From contig NC_088778.1 of assembly GCF_954871325.1 (NCBI RefSeq), positions 2,327,743 through 2,391,742 on the forward strand: 64,000 nucleotides of DNA, read 5' to 3'. This DNA is from Gordionus sp. m RMFG-2023. Its lineage: Eukaryota; Nematomorpha; Gordioida; Chordodea; Parachordodidae. A model generated the notes under the pieces. It was not told where the DNA came from. It made no database searches and saw only the letters and a list, made by a program, of their open reading frames with translations. The first letter of the stretch is position 1; each line of letters starts with the position of its first letter. This document shows, one piece after another, positions 1 through 12,727 of this stretch. The translations under genes and the position numbers were made by a program.

Positions 1-120
1 TTATTTAAAAATAGGGTTATTGTGATTTATCCTAATCTCCAATATCCAGAATACATATTGAGCTTTAATTTATTATAATTTAATTTGAGAAAATTTATAT
101 AAAATTTTTCATATAAGATA

Positions 121-323
121 ATGTTGTTAAACGACTCAATTTAAGCCGATTTATAAAAATGGCTACCTCCATTTTATCCGGGAAAAATTTATGCATGATT
201 GAAGATTTTTTTTAATAGATGTCATAAAGATGAGGATATCTATTAGCAAAATTTAGAGGCTTAGATAATATTTTTATAGTTGCTGATTGTTAAAAATTGA
301 CTCAACGAGCCGTTTAACAACAT
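121..323. mobile_element. Candidate MITE with TA target duplication
   Basis: The ends are inverted copies. The left end reads ATGTTGTTAAACGACTC, and the right end reversed reads ATGTTGTTAAACGGCTC, which is 16 of 17 matching. Each end is flanked by TA (119-120 and 324-325), the duplication typical of Tc1/mariner-type elements. The interior, about 170 bp, is AT-rich and non-coding. With one copy visible, family membership is an inference. Confidence 0.4.
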
Positions 324-1269
324 TACTTTATGATTATATCATAACTAGACTAAAAAAAACTAAATATCTGCCGTTTTATAAATGACAAAAATAAAAAATA
401 GCGATTTGCGTTTCAATCGCTGTGTAATAAAAGTTGTCCAAGACGACATCTAATATTAAAATTCACTGCTATAATTTTAATAACAATATTAGAGATCCTT
501 TATTTAATATTAACTATCGCTTAAATAATATAGATTCTTTTTCTAGCTATAATTTTAATAATAAGTTTAGAGATATTCGATTATATGTCTATACTAAATG
601 AATAATGATGATTTAGAAAAGATTATATATGTCTATACTAAATGAATAATGATGATTTAGAAAAAATAAAATTAAGATAACTCCTGAGGATATACAAAGA
701 AATAAAAATGATTATTTTTGATTATTAAACTGTAATTATATTAATAAATTAATTAAACATTCATGTTTATTATTCCATGTTTTTAAAAATTTCCTAAAGA
801 AAAACCTCTGCATTTTAGTTTCCCATTTTTCTTTAATTGCGGCAGGTTGAGTTCACTTGTTGGTTTTAATACCCGTATTTTTATATTAACCTACATCATA
901 ATTTGATATTTTATTTATCTATTCTTACAACTAATCATTCGTTGAGTGTTTAATCGTAAGACATGTGTTTTCATTAATTTAAATGAAGATTTAATCCAAT
1001 CATTTGTGGTATATAAAGTTTCCTATAAAATATATGATACAATTTTGCATTTTTAGAGCTATCCCTTATACCTCTGCCTAATCGTTTCAATTATTATCTG
1101 AAAAACAATATAAAATTATTAATGTAAATTTTTTTATTGATAAAATAATCAATGCAGTTTAAATTTATATTGGCATAATGAATAATTGATAAATGAAATT
1201 TCCCTGATTAAGCTCCATAAAGCAAAAGATTTTAACAATAAAACACAATGATTAAAAAATAAACCCAAA

Positions 1270-3160
1270 GTAAAATTGTATAAAATAATGATTTATTTTT
1301 CTTGTTGAGTAAAATTAACACTGATTCCTTCATTGTATATAAAATATTATATAATATAAACATAATTATATATAGGCTTAAGCATATAGCAGAAAAACTA
1401 TCTTAATTAATTTACCTAGAGATTCAAATATATATTAATGTATAAAAATAATAACTTTATTTAATCCCATAATCTACACCTTAATTTAATATTTTTTTAA
1501 GATTTTATTAGGTTAACTATATTCTCATAAATTAATTTATAAAATTGGAGGTATTTATTTTTGAAATTAAAAACATTTACAAATCAAAATAGTGTTAAAA
1601 TATATTTCTTAAGAAAAACATTATGGTATACCTAAAAAAGGAACAAAAATATTTGATTGTATAATCTGTCTAAGATAAAAATTCTCGAATTCCTTAGATT
1701 TTAATGTTTGTATTTTTTTCATGTGAGCTTAAATTTTTTGAAAAGCATTAATGATAGATTCAAACTGTCCGTTGTGACAAAAAAAAATGTTAGGGTTTTT
1801 TATATTATTGATCGTTTTAATCTCATTCTACTGTAAACAGGTTGCTGTTTTATTGGTAGGAAATGAGAGATGCATGTATAATCCCCTAATTAGAAATTTT
1901 CCCATTACCCGTTTGTCAAATCTGCCTGGGATAATTTATATGGATTTTCTCATTTAATAAATATATATTAAATATTATATATTTAGAAATGTAATTATAT
2001 ATATAAGTATTAATATTCTTTCCGTTATAGTAGAGCTTTCCACATACTAATCCAAGTTCAATAAGACCTAACTCTGGTGGGTTGGATAAGACTTCGATAA
2101 ACATTTTCTCAGAATAGGTCTAATTCGGGCCAAATTGGGCCAGAAATATTTATAAATTGTTTAGTTTTCCTAATTTTTTATGAAAATTATTTAGTTTTCC
2201 TAAAATTTTATGAAAATTATTTTTTAAAATAATTAAAAAATTGTTCATTATTCTTAAAAGCGCTCATAATTTCTTTTTTCGATTTCGGTGACATATATAT
2301 ATTAGATCAAATAGGATCTATTTCTAAACTAAAAATTAGGATATGAATTTGGACTCAAATCTTGTAAAAAAAAATAATTCGGAACCAAATCATCCGATAA
2401 AAATTTTAAATTTTTTTTCTCGTAATAAAGTGGTCAACTTGAACATATAGGTTCTATACAAAAATTTTTGAAATAAGCATATATACTTTATTATAAATAT
2501 ATACCATTATGCTTGACAAGATAAGGTCTAGCGCCTAAATTTATTATTTTAAAATCATATTAATTGGCATAATATATATATTTTTTGTACCTTTAGAAGA
2601 TGTAATTCGGATCGACTTAGAGACTAAAATATTATTAAAGGGAACATATTCCTTTTCATATTATAAATTATATAATATACCTGGTCCACGGAATCTTTTG
2701 ACTCGTCCTAATAATGAAAATATTCTATTTGTTTTTATATGACTCTAAAATATGAGATATAAATTAAATGCATAATCATTATTTCAATTCTTATTTAAAT
2801 AGTTCTAAAAATAATTAAATATTTGATGGCTAATAAATACAAAAAAATCAAAAAAAATAATCTAATTTAAATTTAAAAAAATATTTATAATTGTTTCTAG
2901 TCGTGATTACCTAAAGATATTATAAGGATACCATTTACATATTCTAAATATGAAAAAAAAAATGTTGAAATAAACTCTGAAAATAGTATTTTTTCCCCCC
3001 TTAATTGCATTGATTTATTATATTAGGAAAAAGGATTTTAAAAAAAATATATATTCAATTATAGGAGAAACCTAATTAATTCATTTTCTAACATAATATT
3101 ACCTATAAGTTTTTGAGTCGTAGCTTTATTAATATAAATTTGAAAAGATATATAATTAGC
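1270..3160. repeat. Dispersed repeat D1, copy 1
   Basis: This region can be aligned by eye with 62080-63690 in the same orientation and order. Shared blocks include taccattatgcttgacaag, tttttgtacct.tag, gtaattc.gatcgactt, actaaaatattatta and tttctagt.cgtgattaccta. A shorter relative lies at 41270-41950. I see no coding potential or terminal structure, so it is an old element or segmental repeat of unknown class. Confidence 0.5.
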
Positions 3161-3289
3161 ATTTTCTTAATAATTATATAAATACAAAATATAGATATGA
3201 GTTTTAATATCTTTGACTGAAAGTATTCATTATGGGTCTTGATGGGTAAGACTTGGTCTAGGTAGGGGGGGGGGTAAAAAATAAAAGAG

Positions 3290-3670
3290 ATTGATATGGG
3301 TATCAAATAAAAGGTAATTAAAATATCTTTTGATTGTAATAATAATTGCTACTCTAGATAAGCGGGTCTAGGTTTTGGGGGGTCAGGAATATTTTTAACA
3401 TAAAATATCGATATGGGTACCAAATAAAAGTTAATTCAAATATCTTTTAACTGAATGTATTAAATCTTGGCCTTGATATGTATGACTTGGCATGAAGCGA
3501 GGATGCAGGGGCAGGTGTAAATTTTAATATGGATATCAAATAAAAGGCAATTAAAATATCTTTTGATTATATTAATAATCAAACTCAAAATGGGCTCTAG
3601 GTCTTAAAGGTTCAGGAAATTTCTCATCAACTCAAAATATTGATATGACTATCAAATAGAAGATAATTAC
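3290..3670. repeat. Diverged ~117-bp tandem repeat, about four units
   Basis: The phrase tatgggtatcaaataaaagg, followed by aatta.aatatctttt, recurs near 3294, 3412, 3529 and 3643, spaced 114-118 bp. The units also share a 'tctaggt...ggtcaggaa' stretch but differ a lot elsewhere, so this is an old array. Confidence 0.6.
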
Positions 3671-4304
3671 TACTGAAATAATAGTATCACTCTTGGTTTC
3701 TTAATGGGTTGGTATTTGGTAAATTGGACTCTTCACATAAAATTATAGATAGATCTTAATTTAAAATAATGGTTGGGGTTGGCCTTTATAATATAAAATT
3801 AATTTTAACCTTAATAAAAAGTCTTGGGCTTTCTTAGTAGCCAGGCCCTCAACATATTAACAAAATGTCGGATTGGATAGAATTTTAAAAATAAAAGAGA
3901 ATAAAGATAAAGCAATTTTTTAAATCTTTTTATCGTTCCACTGAACTCGAAATATTAGCTGTGTTCTTAATATAGCGCTTTATTCTATATCTATTTTTTT
4001 TATATCGTTAGGTTTAACGTGCTATTTTTTTTTAAAAAAAAGAGCGATAGCGTAGCTCGCTACTAAAAAAATAGCAAAAATAGCAAAAATTATTAAAATA
4101 ATTTTATAATTAATTCGAAAATCAAAATCTTTTAATTTTATTTTATTTTGGAATTTAAATTTACATTTAAAAATATGCATTATAAATATATTTTTCAAAA
4201 AAAATAACTAAAAATTTAAAATGTAAACAGTAGAGATTGATATTTAAAATAATTTTGGTACCGCAAAGGATGCGTGCAACCTTCCCGCCTTTTTTATTGT
4301 CCAA

Positions 4305-5804
4305 TTAAACTTCAGGTTTATTATATATAAATTTTAATTATAATATATAAATTTTAGTGTCCATAACTATTTTGATCTCCTTATTTAACTTATTTACAAG
4401 ATTACAAATTAAACTTCAGGTTTATTATATATAAATTTTAATTATAATATATAAATTTTAGTGTCCATAACTATTTTGATCTCCTTATTTAACTTATTTA
4501 CAAGATTACAAATTAAACTTCAGGTTTATTATATATAAATTTTAATTATAATATATAAATTTTAGTGTCCATAACTATTTTGATCTCCTTATTTAACTTA
4601 TTTACAAGATTACAAATTAAACTTCAGGTTTATTATATATAAATTTTAATTATAATATATAAATTTTAGTGTCCATAACTATTTTGATCTCCTTATTTAA
4701 CTTATTTACAAGATTACAAATTAAACTTCAGGTTTATTATATATAAATTTTAATTATAATATATAAATTTTAGTGTCCATAACTATTTTGATCTCCTTAT
4801 TTAACTTATTTACAAGATTACAAATTAAACTTCAGGTTTATTATATATAAATTTTAATTATAATATATAAATTTTAGTGTCCATAACTATTTTGATCTCC
4901 TTATTTAACTTATTTACAAGATTACAAATTAAACTTCAGGTTTATTATATATAAATTTTAATTATAATATATAAATTTTAGTGTCCATAACTATTTTGAT
5001 CTCCTTATTTAACTTATTTACAAGATTACAAATTAAACTTCAGGTTTATTATATATAAATTTTAATTATAATATATAAATTTTAGTGTCCATAACTATTT
5101 TGATCTCCTTATTTAACTTATTTACAAGATTACAAATTAAACTTCAGGTTTATTATATATAAATTTTAATTATAATATATAAATTTTAGTGTCCATAACT
5201 ATTTTGATCTCCTTATTTAACTTATTTACAAGATTACAAATTAAACTTCAGGTTTATTATATATAAATTTTAATTATAATATATAAATTTTAGTGTCCAT
5301 AACTATTTTGATCTCCTTATTTAACTTATTTACAAGATTACAAATTAAACTTCAGGTTTATTATATATAAATTTTAATTATAATATATAAATTTTAGTGT
5401 CCATAACTATTTTGATCTCCTTATTTAACTTATTTACAAGATTACAAATTAAACTTCAGGTTTATTATATATAAATTTTAATTATAATATATAAATTTTA
5501 GTGTCCATAACTATTTTGATCTCCTTATTTAACTTATTTACAAGATTACAAATTAAACTTCAGGTTTATTATATATAAATTTTAATTATAATATATAAAT
5601 TTTAGTGTCCATAACTATTTTGATCTCCTTATTTAACTTATTTACAAGATTACAAATTAAACTTCAGGTTTATTATATATAAATTTTAATTATAATATAT
5701 AAATTTTAGTGTCCATAACTATTTTGATCTCCTTATTTAACTTATTTACAAGATTACAAATTAAACTTCAGGTTTATTATATATAAATTTTAATTATAAT
5801 ATAT
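4305..5804. repeat. 104-bp satellite array, 14 full units plus a partial
   Basis: The phrase aaacttcaggtttattatat recurs every 104 bp from 4307 to 5763, and (5763-4307)/104 is exactly 14. A fifteenth unit stops at 5804. I see no substitution between units, which implies very recent expansion or continued homogenisation. The unit is about 80% AT. Diverged relatives at 6561-6765 suggest the array arose from DNA just upstream of the MULE gene. Confidence 0.95.
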
Positions 5805-6560
5805 TCATATAAATTTTGAACAAATAAATGGGGTTTTCTTGTCCTTAACTCTTAGACAAAAGGAGCACCTTCCTTTTTGTTTGGTTGATATAGGTTTTAA
5901 TAATTTTATAAACTTTGATCTATTAATCTCCTTTAAATTATTAGAATTTATGCAAGATATAGTCAACAAATTATAAAAAATTGATTAATCTTGTTACAGT
6001 TTTCATTAAAATTATTAAAGATATCTCTGATATGAATTTTAGCAATATGATGAATAAATTTAAATTTCTATATTTTAAACATCATTACTCCATAGATCTC
6101 TTAAATTCTGATAATAGGATTTATGTATACCTGCAATCAATAATAAACCTATCAAAGCATTTAATTGAGTTGCATCAATTTTGATTTTGGAAGATGAGGG
6201 AATTTTTGAATTATAATTTTTTGATTTGTGTATTTTATTATTAGATTTGTAATATTTGGAGTAATAAAAAATTTATAGCATTCTAATGGTCAAGTTGCAT
6301 GTTGTACATTAGATTTTAAACCTGGCAAGCTAGAAATACCTAATTTTATAATATAAATTATATAATACTAGAATATTAAACTATAAAAATAATTATTATT
6401 TTCTCCCTCTTTCAGTCGATCTCTATCTAAGAAATAATCATCATCTCACCTAAACACAAATTTTAGCAGTCCTTATATCAGAGGGGTCAGGCCGTATTTT
6501 AATTTTTTTAAATATACCCGGGCCGGGCTGTGGTGCCTATGCAGGTCTCTGCCTTATATA
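5805..6560. other. Non-coding spacer between satellite and MULE
   Basis: There is one 67-codon open frame (5981-6184), AT-driven and without recognisable similarity. A small GC-rich patch (6486-6555) contains cccgggccgggc. No splice-supported gene can be built here. Confidence 0.5.
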
Positions 6561-6765
6561 CTATTTGTGTGTCCTTATTGAGCTTTATATAAAAGGTTTG
6601 AAAATAAATTTTAATTATAATATTTTTAAAAAACACAAATTTTAGCTGTCCATATATACTATTTGGGTCTCCTTATTAAGCTTTATATACAAGGTTGCAA
6701 ATAAATTCAACAGAAATCAGGTAAATTAAATTTAAATTATAATATTTATAAAATTTTTAGTTGTT
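6561..6765 (+). repeat. Two diverged ~104-bp units related to the satellite
   Basis: Two consecutive segments (about 6561-6660 and 6661-6765) follow the same order as the satellite unit: tgtcc/ctccttatt-agctttatata-aaggtt-caaataaa, then ttaattataatat, then aaattttagctgtccat. They end 10 bp before the MULE start codon. They look like single-copy ancestors or decayed cousins of the 4305-5804 array. Confidence 0.7.
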
Positions 6766-6775
6766 ATAAAGATAA

Positions 6776-9700
6776 ATGGCATTATATCTAAATGCAACAT
6801 TTAATTCTATTGACACTTTAAAAAAGTCAATAGATATATATGAAAAGGAAAATCTAATAAATATATCCATATATAAATCAGAACTGTTGAAGTATCCATG
6901 TAGCATAGAGTTAATTAAACAATTTAAATATCAAAGAATATTTTATGTCTGTAAATATTCTTTGAAAAAGAGGTCTCGTTCAACGGGATTAAGGAAGACA
7001 TCTAGCTTCCGTAAAGAGTGTACATTCAACTTTACGGTTATATACAAGTTAGATCCTATCGTTGGGCCTCATTTAGTCATCGTGAAATTTATGGAAGAAC
7101 ATAAAAATCATGATCTAAGTAGGAAAAATATTATATTATATTTTAATATTAATATTTTATATTATCTAGATAAAAACATATATATGCTCCTACCCAAACA
7201 AAGAAAGTTGTCTCCAATCAAAAAACAAATTGTCGAGCAAGCTCTAACCTTCAAGGCAAACAAAGTTAAAATTCAGGATTATATTCTGAAGACAGGACAA
7301 ATGGTGATGCTGAGAGACATTCACAATCTTTCAGCAAACCTAAACAAACCATCTACCAACATGTTGATCGATGTGGTCAATCAATTAAGAGAGGACAAAG
7401 ATGCCATTGTAGAAATTCACGAAGAAAACAATGAGCTGATGGGCATCTTTTATCAGGACATAGCTATGCGACATTTTGTAAAATGCTATCCCGAGGTCCT
7501 GTTTATAGATGCAACCTATAAACTGAATAATCTTGGCATGCCTTTATTTATCTTAATGGTAATTGATGGAGATGGTCAATCACAAATAGCAGCTTTGTGG
7601 TTAGTTAAAGGAGAAACATACAAATGTGTAAAAACAATGTGTGATATTTTTGGGAGATATAATATCAAAGATAATATTCAAGTGATAATAGGAGACAAAG
7701 ATTTTGCAGACAGGCAGGCGTTGTATGAAAGTTTTCCAAAGGCAGAAATACACATTTGTATTTTCCATGTTATGCGAAGTTTTAAACGAGAGATCAGTAC
7801 TGGTAAGCGTGATATAGCAGAGCAAGATGTAAAGCTGGTTCTTGATATTCTACAGAGTTTAGTATATGCTCAATCACAGGAGCATTATGATTTACTTTAT
7901 TTAAAACTTGTGAATTTAAATCTTCCAAAAGTTATGGCATATTATAATAATAATTGGCATAATATAAAAAACGAGTGGGTTATTGGGCTAAGATCATGTG
8001 TTCCACATTTTTTTAACTCGACAAATAACCGAGTTGAGTCAATGAATCAAAAGTTCAAAGCGGTAATAACAAAATTTTCAACCCTCAAAGGGCTATTTAA
8101 GGATGTAATTTCTATAGTTAACTCAATGGCATTTGAAAAAGATTATAGAAGCATTATGAGCAATGAAAAAAGCTCATTATTTCCTTATAGTCTTTTATCA
8201 GCTGAGAGCAAATATAGAAATTTGCTGACCTATGCCTTTAAAAATATACTCAATGAAATAAATCTTAGTAATTCAATCAGCATACCGGTATTAGCCAATG
8301 ACATGTTCACAGCCATAAAAATCAATGATTTAGGTAATATTTACAATGTATCTATGGATAAGTGCTCTTGTGGTTATCTTACCACAATGCTTTTACCATG
8401 CCGCCATCTAATGGCATTAAGGGCTGCATATAATATGGATAAATACTATCCTGAACTTTGTAATGTGAGATGGACTAGGAATTATTCAAAGAAATGCAGT
8501 CTTGAACAACCTCAAACGTATACTACAGACATATCAATTACATCGTTAGTATGTATGAATACAAAAAAAAATTATCACAGCAGCAAAAATATAACAAGAT
8601 CTTAAAATCATTTGTACCAAAAGCTGCTTATATATCTAATCTACCCCAAGACAATTTTGACTTTGTATTTGACCAAGTTGAAAAAATGGATGATTGTTTT
8701 AGTGATGGAAAATTATTCTTCCTCATACCATCAGATGAAAGCATAGATATTCATTCTCTGATTAATAGTAAACTTAATTTATATTATATTTTTTTAAAAT
8801 AATAATAATCAGATCCCAATGACAAAGATGTACTGGGAGATGTTGTTTCTGTTTCTTCCCTAGAAGATAATGATGGTAATAATATAATATCTTAATATAA
8901 ATATCAATTTTCTATAAAGAAGTGCATGAGAATATAGCCAGTGTTTTGTTATCTCCTAGCTTACAAAGTAATTGTATATTTTTAATAAAAATAATGTTTT
9001 TATATTCCTCATCTTTGCACTACTATAACATTTTTATTTTTTAGATCCTGAAGATATCATTATCAATAATGAAATAGAAAAAACTATTTTCATGCCTTCA
9101 TGTCTACAAGATGATGGTAATATTAAACTTTGGATTAGCATAATTTTACAATTTTGTAAAATCAGCCATTGTTAAAATGTCAATATATTAAATTTACTTT
9201 ATGGGGCAAGGGAATAAAATAAGGATTTTAAAATAATACAATAAAAAACTGTTATTTGGACTATTTACATCATTAATTGGCTGATTGATCAAATATATTC
9301 TAAAATCTGTTATTATTTTATAAAATTATTTAATTATAGATTTAGATCAATCAAATAATATTAAAATATCTGAAGCACTCGAAAGTAATTTAATATATTA
9401 TATTTTGATATATATTTATATTTTAATTAGATCTGGACATGATTATAGAAAGAGAGGAACAAAGAAAACAAGACGCTATTGATGGTTATTTTCTTATGTA
9501 AAAAAAATACTAATTTCTATTAAGACAAAGAAAATATAGATTTTGAAAAAATTCGTAGTCTGAAATTACCAGCTCGGATGAAAAGACAAGGCAAGCCGAG
9601 GAAGTCTGATTTATCTGTAATAGGATTATCTAAAAAAGGGAATAAAAGCAAAAAGAAACATTTTGATATTTATAATGATAAAGTAAAAGCAATTGGTATT

Positions 9701-10339
9701 AAAAGTATACCTAAATTTGCTGAGGACATAGGAAAAGGTATATATCATAATATAATTTATATTATTATTTTAACTAGGAACACCAATTATAACCAATTCT
9801 CAAATGGAGTTTATAAATTTCATAATCAATGAGAAAATAAATGCAGGTTATTATTAATATTTAAAAATATAAATATTTTAATATTTAAAATTAGGTGATA
9901 CAAAACCCAAAAATTTGGGCAATCGTCAGATAACTTATAGTAATTTTAAAAAAATAATATTAATATATTTATTTTTATCAGAAAAGTTATCTAACCTTAT
10001 ACAACTTTGTCTGAAGAAAACAAGGCAAGATGGATTATAGATAAAATTTATAAAGAGTCTGCAAAGAATAAAATTTATAATAATGAAATGGTTGATTTTG
10101 ATGACATTCTTACCATAAAAAATAGTATGCAATGTTTAAAAAATGATGAAGTCGATTTTCAAATGATAAAATCATATTTGACCAATCAAGCTTGGATACA
10201 GGTTCAAGATTTACAAGTCAAGATTATAGCGGAGTCCTGGATTTGTCATGATATTTGTTTGTGCTGGTTCCACTTTAAATGTCAAAAAATTAAGAAAAAA
10301 CCTTATAAAATTCATTGGTTTTGTAATAATTGTTGTTAA
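6776..10339 (+). CDS. MULE transposase with SWIM zinc finger and PHD-like tail
   Basis: Predicted Mutator-like transposase, a nuclear DDE enzyme that moves its own element. Reading with GT-AG introns gives 930 residues in 11 exons: 6776-7118, 7170-8548, 8581-8767, 8813-8875, 9045-9116, 9340-9384, 9431-9484, 9525-9737, 9778-9846, 9895-9939, 10017-10339. Visible in order: an N-terminal zinc-binding FLYWCH/WRKY-like module (C59, C82, H109, H112); a MULE domain with FIDATYKL (D228), IIGDKDFADRQAL (D290), CIFHV and NNRVESMNQKFK (E404); a SWIM finger C-x-C-x9-C-x-H (C513, C515, C525, H527); an acidic/basic linker from small exons; and a terminal CLCWFHFKC...WFCNNC segment like the second half of a PHD finger. 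The introns are 32-223 bp, nearly all phase 1. Only the 9940-10016 intron is doubtful, because its acceptor is weak. The family resembles ZSWIM1/ZSWIM3-like MULEs. No stop remains in the spliced frame. Confidence 0.8.
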
Positions 10340-11860
10340 ATATATTTACTAGTTTTGTTATAATTGTTTTAAATGTATTTATATTCGTCTTTTATATTAT
10401 AAAATGATTGTAATTATTTATGTATTAGAATTATAGTTGTTAATAAATTGTTTTTATTGAATAAAATTATTTTAATAAAATACGTTTACTTGATTTTATC
10501 TCATTTTTTATTTAAGTTATGTTAGAATTAAAACAAAAAATAGCTTTTTTTGGAGGTTAATAACATTTTTTCCTATACAATCCCCTAATTATTATTTCCA
10601 GTATTTTTAACTTCTTTTATAATTTTATCCATTTAATTTACTGAAATATAATTTTTTAAATTCTAATTTATTATTATTAAAGTCAAATTTTAAAATATTT
10701 TACCTAAAAAAATGGAAACAATTAGATTAATATAAAAGTAGGAAAAATTTTAAATTATAGGTGAAGGATCACATATTTTTATTAGAATAATATCAGCTGT
10801 CTATTTTAAAACATGACACAATTTTAGATATTAATTTAACAGGATAAGGAATTCATTTGAGTATATTTCTTCTCAATTTCAGTTAGATCCAAATACACAC
10901 ATACTCATTTTAAAAGTAGGTATATGCTTAACATTTTTTAAATTTACCAACATTGGAAGTTGTCATTTTTTAACATTTTTACACTTTAAAAGTTGCTATA
11001 TATCAGTTTTTATATAATATTGTCAATATCATTATTTATATTTGCAACTAGGTTGCACCTATCTGCGATTATATTGGCCATCAAAAAGATTGTCAATATC
11101 ATCAATTATATTGGCCATCAAAAAGATTGTCAATATCATCAATTATATTTGCAACTAGTTGCCAATATCATCAATTTTATTTGCAACTAGGTTGCACCTA
11201 TCCTCGGCCTTTTGGTACAGATAAAATAGATAAAGTAATATTCCTGTATGATGATAATATGGTATTTCCTTTTCATAAATTTACAAAATATTTTAATCTC
11301 GAATTCAAAATTATATTTTAAATTTCAATTATCAAAATCAAATCAAATATCTGCTGATTTTATATGTTAAAAAAATATAATTACTATCACTCACAATTTC
11401 ATTTTCAAGCACACTATATTCCTTAAATATTTACTTTGCGACTACATACATTTTTTATGACATGAAAAGCCTGACTTCTACTCTTCTGAATCAAAACTCT
11501 AGTAAATTCTTTCAAATGCATGGAAGATGTTTGTGAGAGTAATGAGACTCTTTTTTAATTGCTGAGGATTATGATTGAAAATAATAATACCAAGAAATCT
11601 GATTCATGTCCTATTATTCCATCGCCTTATTTATGTTACATTATGATCATAATTACAAATATTTTTGGGTTAGTTAAAACTATTTTATAAAAAAATAATA
11701 ATTACATATGTTGACAATATATATATATAAGTATAATTCAAATTTATGCAGAGGTGATTACAAATATTGCTAAATAAAATATTTTTTGTATAAACAACCA
11801 TATGGATTAACATCATGATTTTGAACCTATTCCTTTTACAGTACCTGTTCATTTTACAGT
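10340..11860. other. Non-coding AT-rich DNA after the MULE gene
   Basis: I found no terminal inverted repeat here matching the DNA upstream of 6776, so the 3' end of the MULE element is undefined. The main structure is the local tandem repeat at 11021-11205. Confidence 0.5.
11021..11205. repeat. Irregular ~37-bp tandem repeat
   Basis: Units begin tgtcaatatcatcaatt and end either in ggccatcaaaaagat or in tttgcaactaggttgcacct. There are about four or five units, in mixed order, implying expansion by slippage or unequal exchange. The short open frames across it are by-products. Confidence 0.8.
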
Positions 11861-11872
11861 ACCTTGATAGCC

Positions 11873-12051
11873 AAATTAATGATACAAAAAATTTAATTAT
11901 TTTATATTATTCCCAACAAAACACTCTACATTATCAATTCTATCATTCTTACCAATCTTTACAATTTACCCTTATTTATACCAAAAACTGTTGACTAATA
12001 TAAAATTGTCATCCAAACATTTTATTTAAATGTACAAAACACAATCAATAT
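11873..12051 (+). repeat. Direct repeat, left copy
   Basis: Shares aattaatgatacaaaaaatt and then about 150 nearly identical bases (from tttatattattcccaacaaa to gtacaaaacacaatcaatat) with 12465-12727. The two copies flank an 18-bp minisatellite. They may belong to the 5' region of the LINE that begins at 12981, but that is an inference from position. Confidence 0.85.
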
Positions 12052-12211
12052 CCTTTGTATCATCATGTTGCCACCCAACCTTATAAAATTAAATCCAGCA
12101 ATATGTTAACAATTTAATAAGTGGATCTCAGCAAGATATCCAATTTCAAAATAAACAAATTGCAAGCTTAGAAAAATCATAAAAGCTACGCCTGATTAAT
12201 CTAACAATAAA

Positions 12212-12365
12212 ACTACAACTACTGCCAACACTACAACCACTGCCAACACTACAATCACTGCCAACACTATAACCACTGCCAACACCACAACCACTGCCAA
12301 TACTACAACCACTGCCAACACTACAACCACTGCCAACACTACAACCACTGCCAATACCACAACCT
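12212..12365. repeat. 18-bp minisatellite, about 8.5 units
   Basis: Unit actgccaacactacaacc with a few transitions between copies. The period is a multiple of 3, so both strands stay open: TTTANT repeats on plus, GSGCSV-type repeats on minus. These open frames are a consequence of the repeat and not evidence of a gene. Confidence 0.9.
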
Positions 12366-12464
12366 GACATAAAAATGATTTTATCATCCAAAATATTCAG
12401 TCCTCTTTCATAATTTTGCATCAATGAATTCTATACAATTCCAATATATCAAAATTTAAATGTA

Positions 12465-12727
12465 GATTAATGATACAAAAAATTTAAGTAAATACTTTTT
12501 CCTTTAATATTTCCTTTACTTTTAGATTACCAATCATCCTCAATTATTATACATCAATTAATAACCAACAAGTTCTTTTATATTATTCCCAACAAAACAC
12601 TCTACATTATCAATTCTAATATTCTTACCAATCTTTACAATTTACCCTTATTTATACCAAAAACTGTTGACTAATATAAAATTGTCATCCAAACATTTTA
12701 TTTAAATGCACAAAACACAATCAATAT
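12465..12727 (+). repeat. Direct repeat, right copy
   Basis: Second copy of the block at 11873-12051. It contains about 85 additional bases (roughly 12487-12575) between the shared gatacaaaaaatttaa start and the shared cccaacaaaacactctac part. Confidence 0.8.

Larger units (their letters stand above)
1..4304. other. AT-rich region without genes, composed of old repeats
   Basis: No open reading frame here is convincing; the short ones are low-complexity. Seen in the sequence: a possible MITE (121-323), a 42-44 bp tandem duplication (579-664), a ~33-bp tandem duplication around 2155-2220, a long dispersed repeat and ~117-bp tandem repeats. The last two are listed separately. Confidence 0.6.

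Noticed and set aside
4305-5804. CRISPR-like array
   Set aside because: The 104-bp units are contiguous with no unique spacers, and the setting is eukaryotic. It is a satellite.
5981-6184. 67-codon frame between satellite and MULE
   Set aside because: AT-driven composition, no known motif, and no splice sites linking it to the MULE gene.
10340-11000. Right terminal inverted repeat of the MULE element
   Set aside because: I compared it by eye with the DNA upstream of 6776 and the satellite unit, in reverse complement, and found no match. The element's ends remain undefined.
12146-12424. Cys/Gly-rich repeat protein on the minus strand (GSGCSV repeats)
   Set aside because: The 18-bp minisatellite is a multiple of three, so several frames on both strands stay open. 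There is no conserved flanking sequence.
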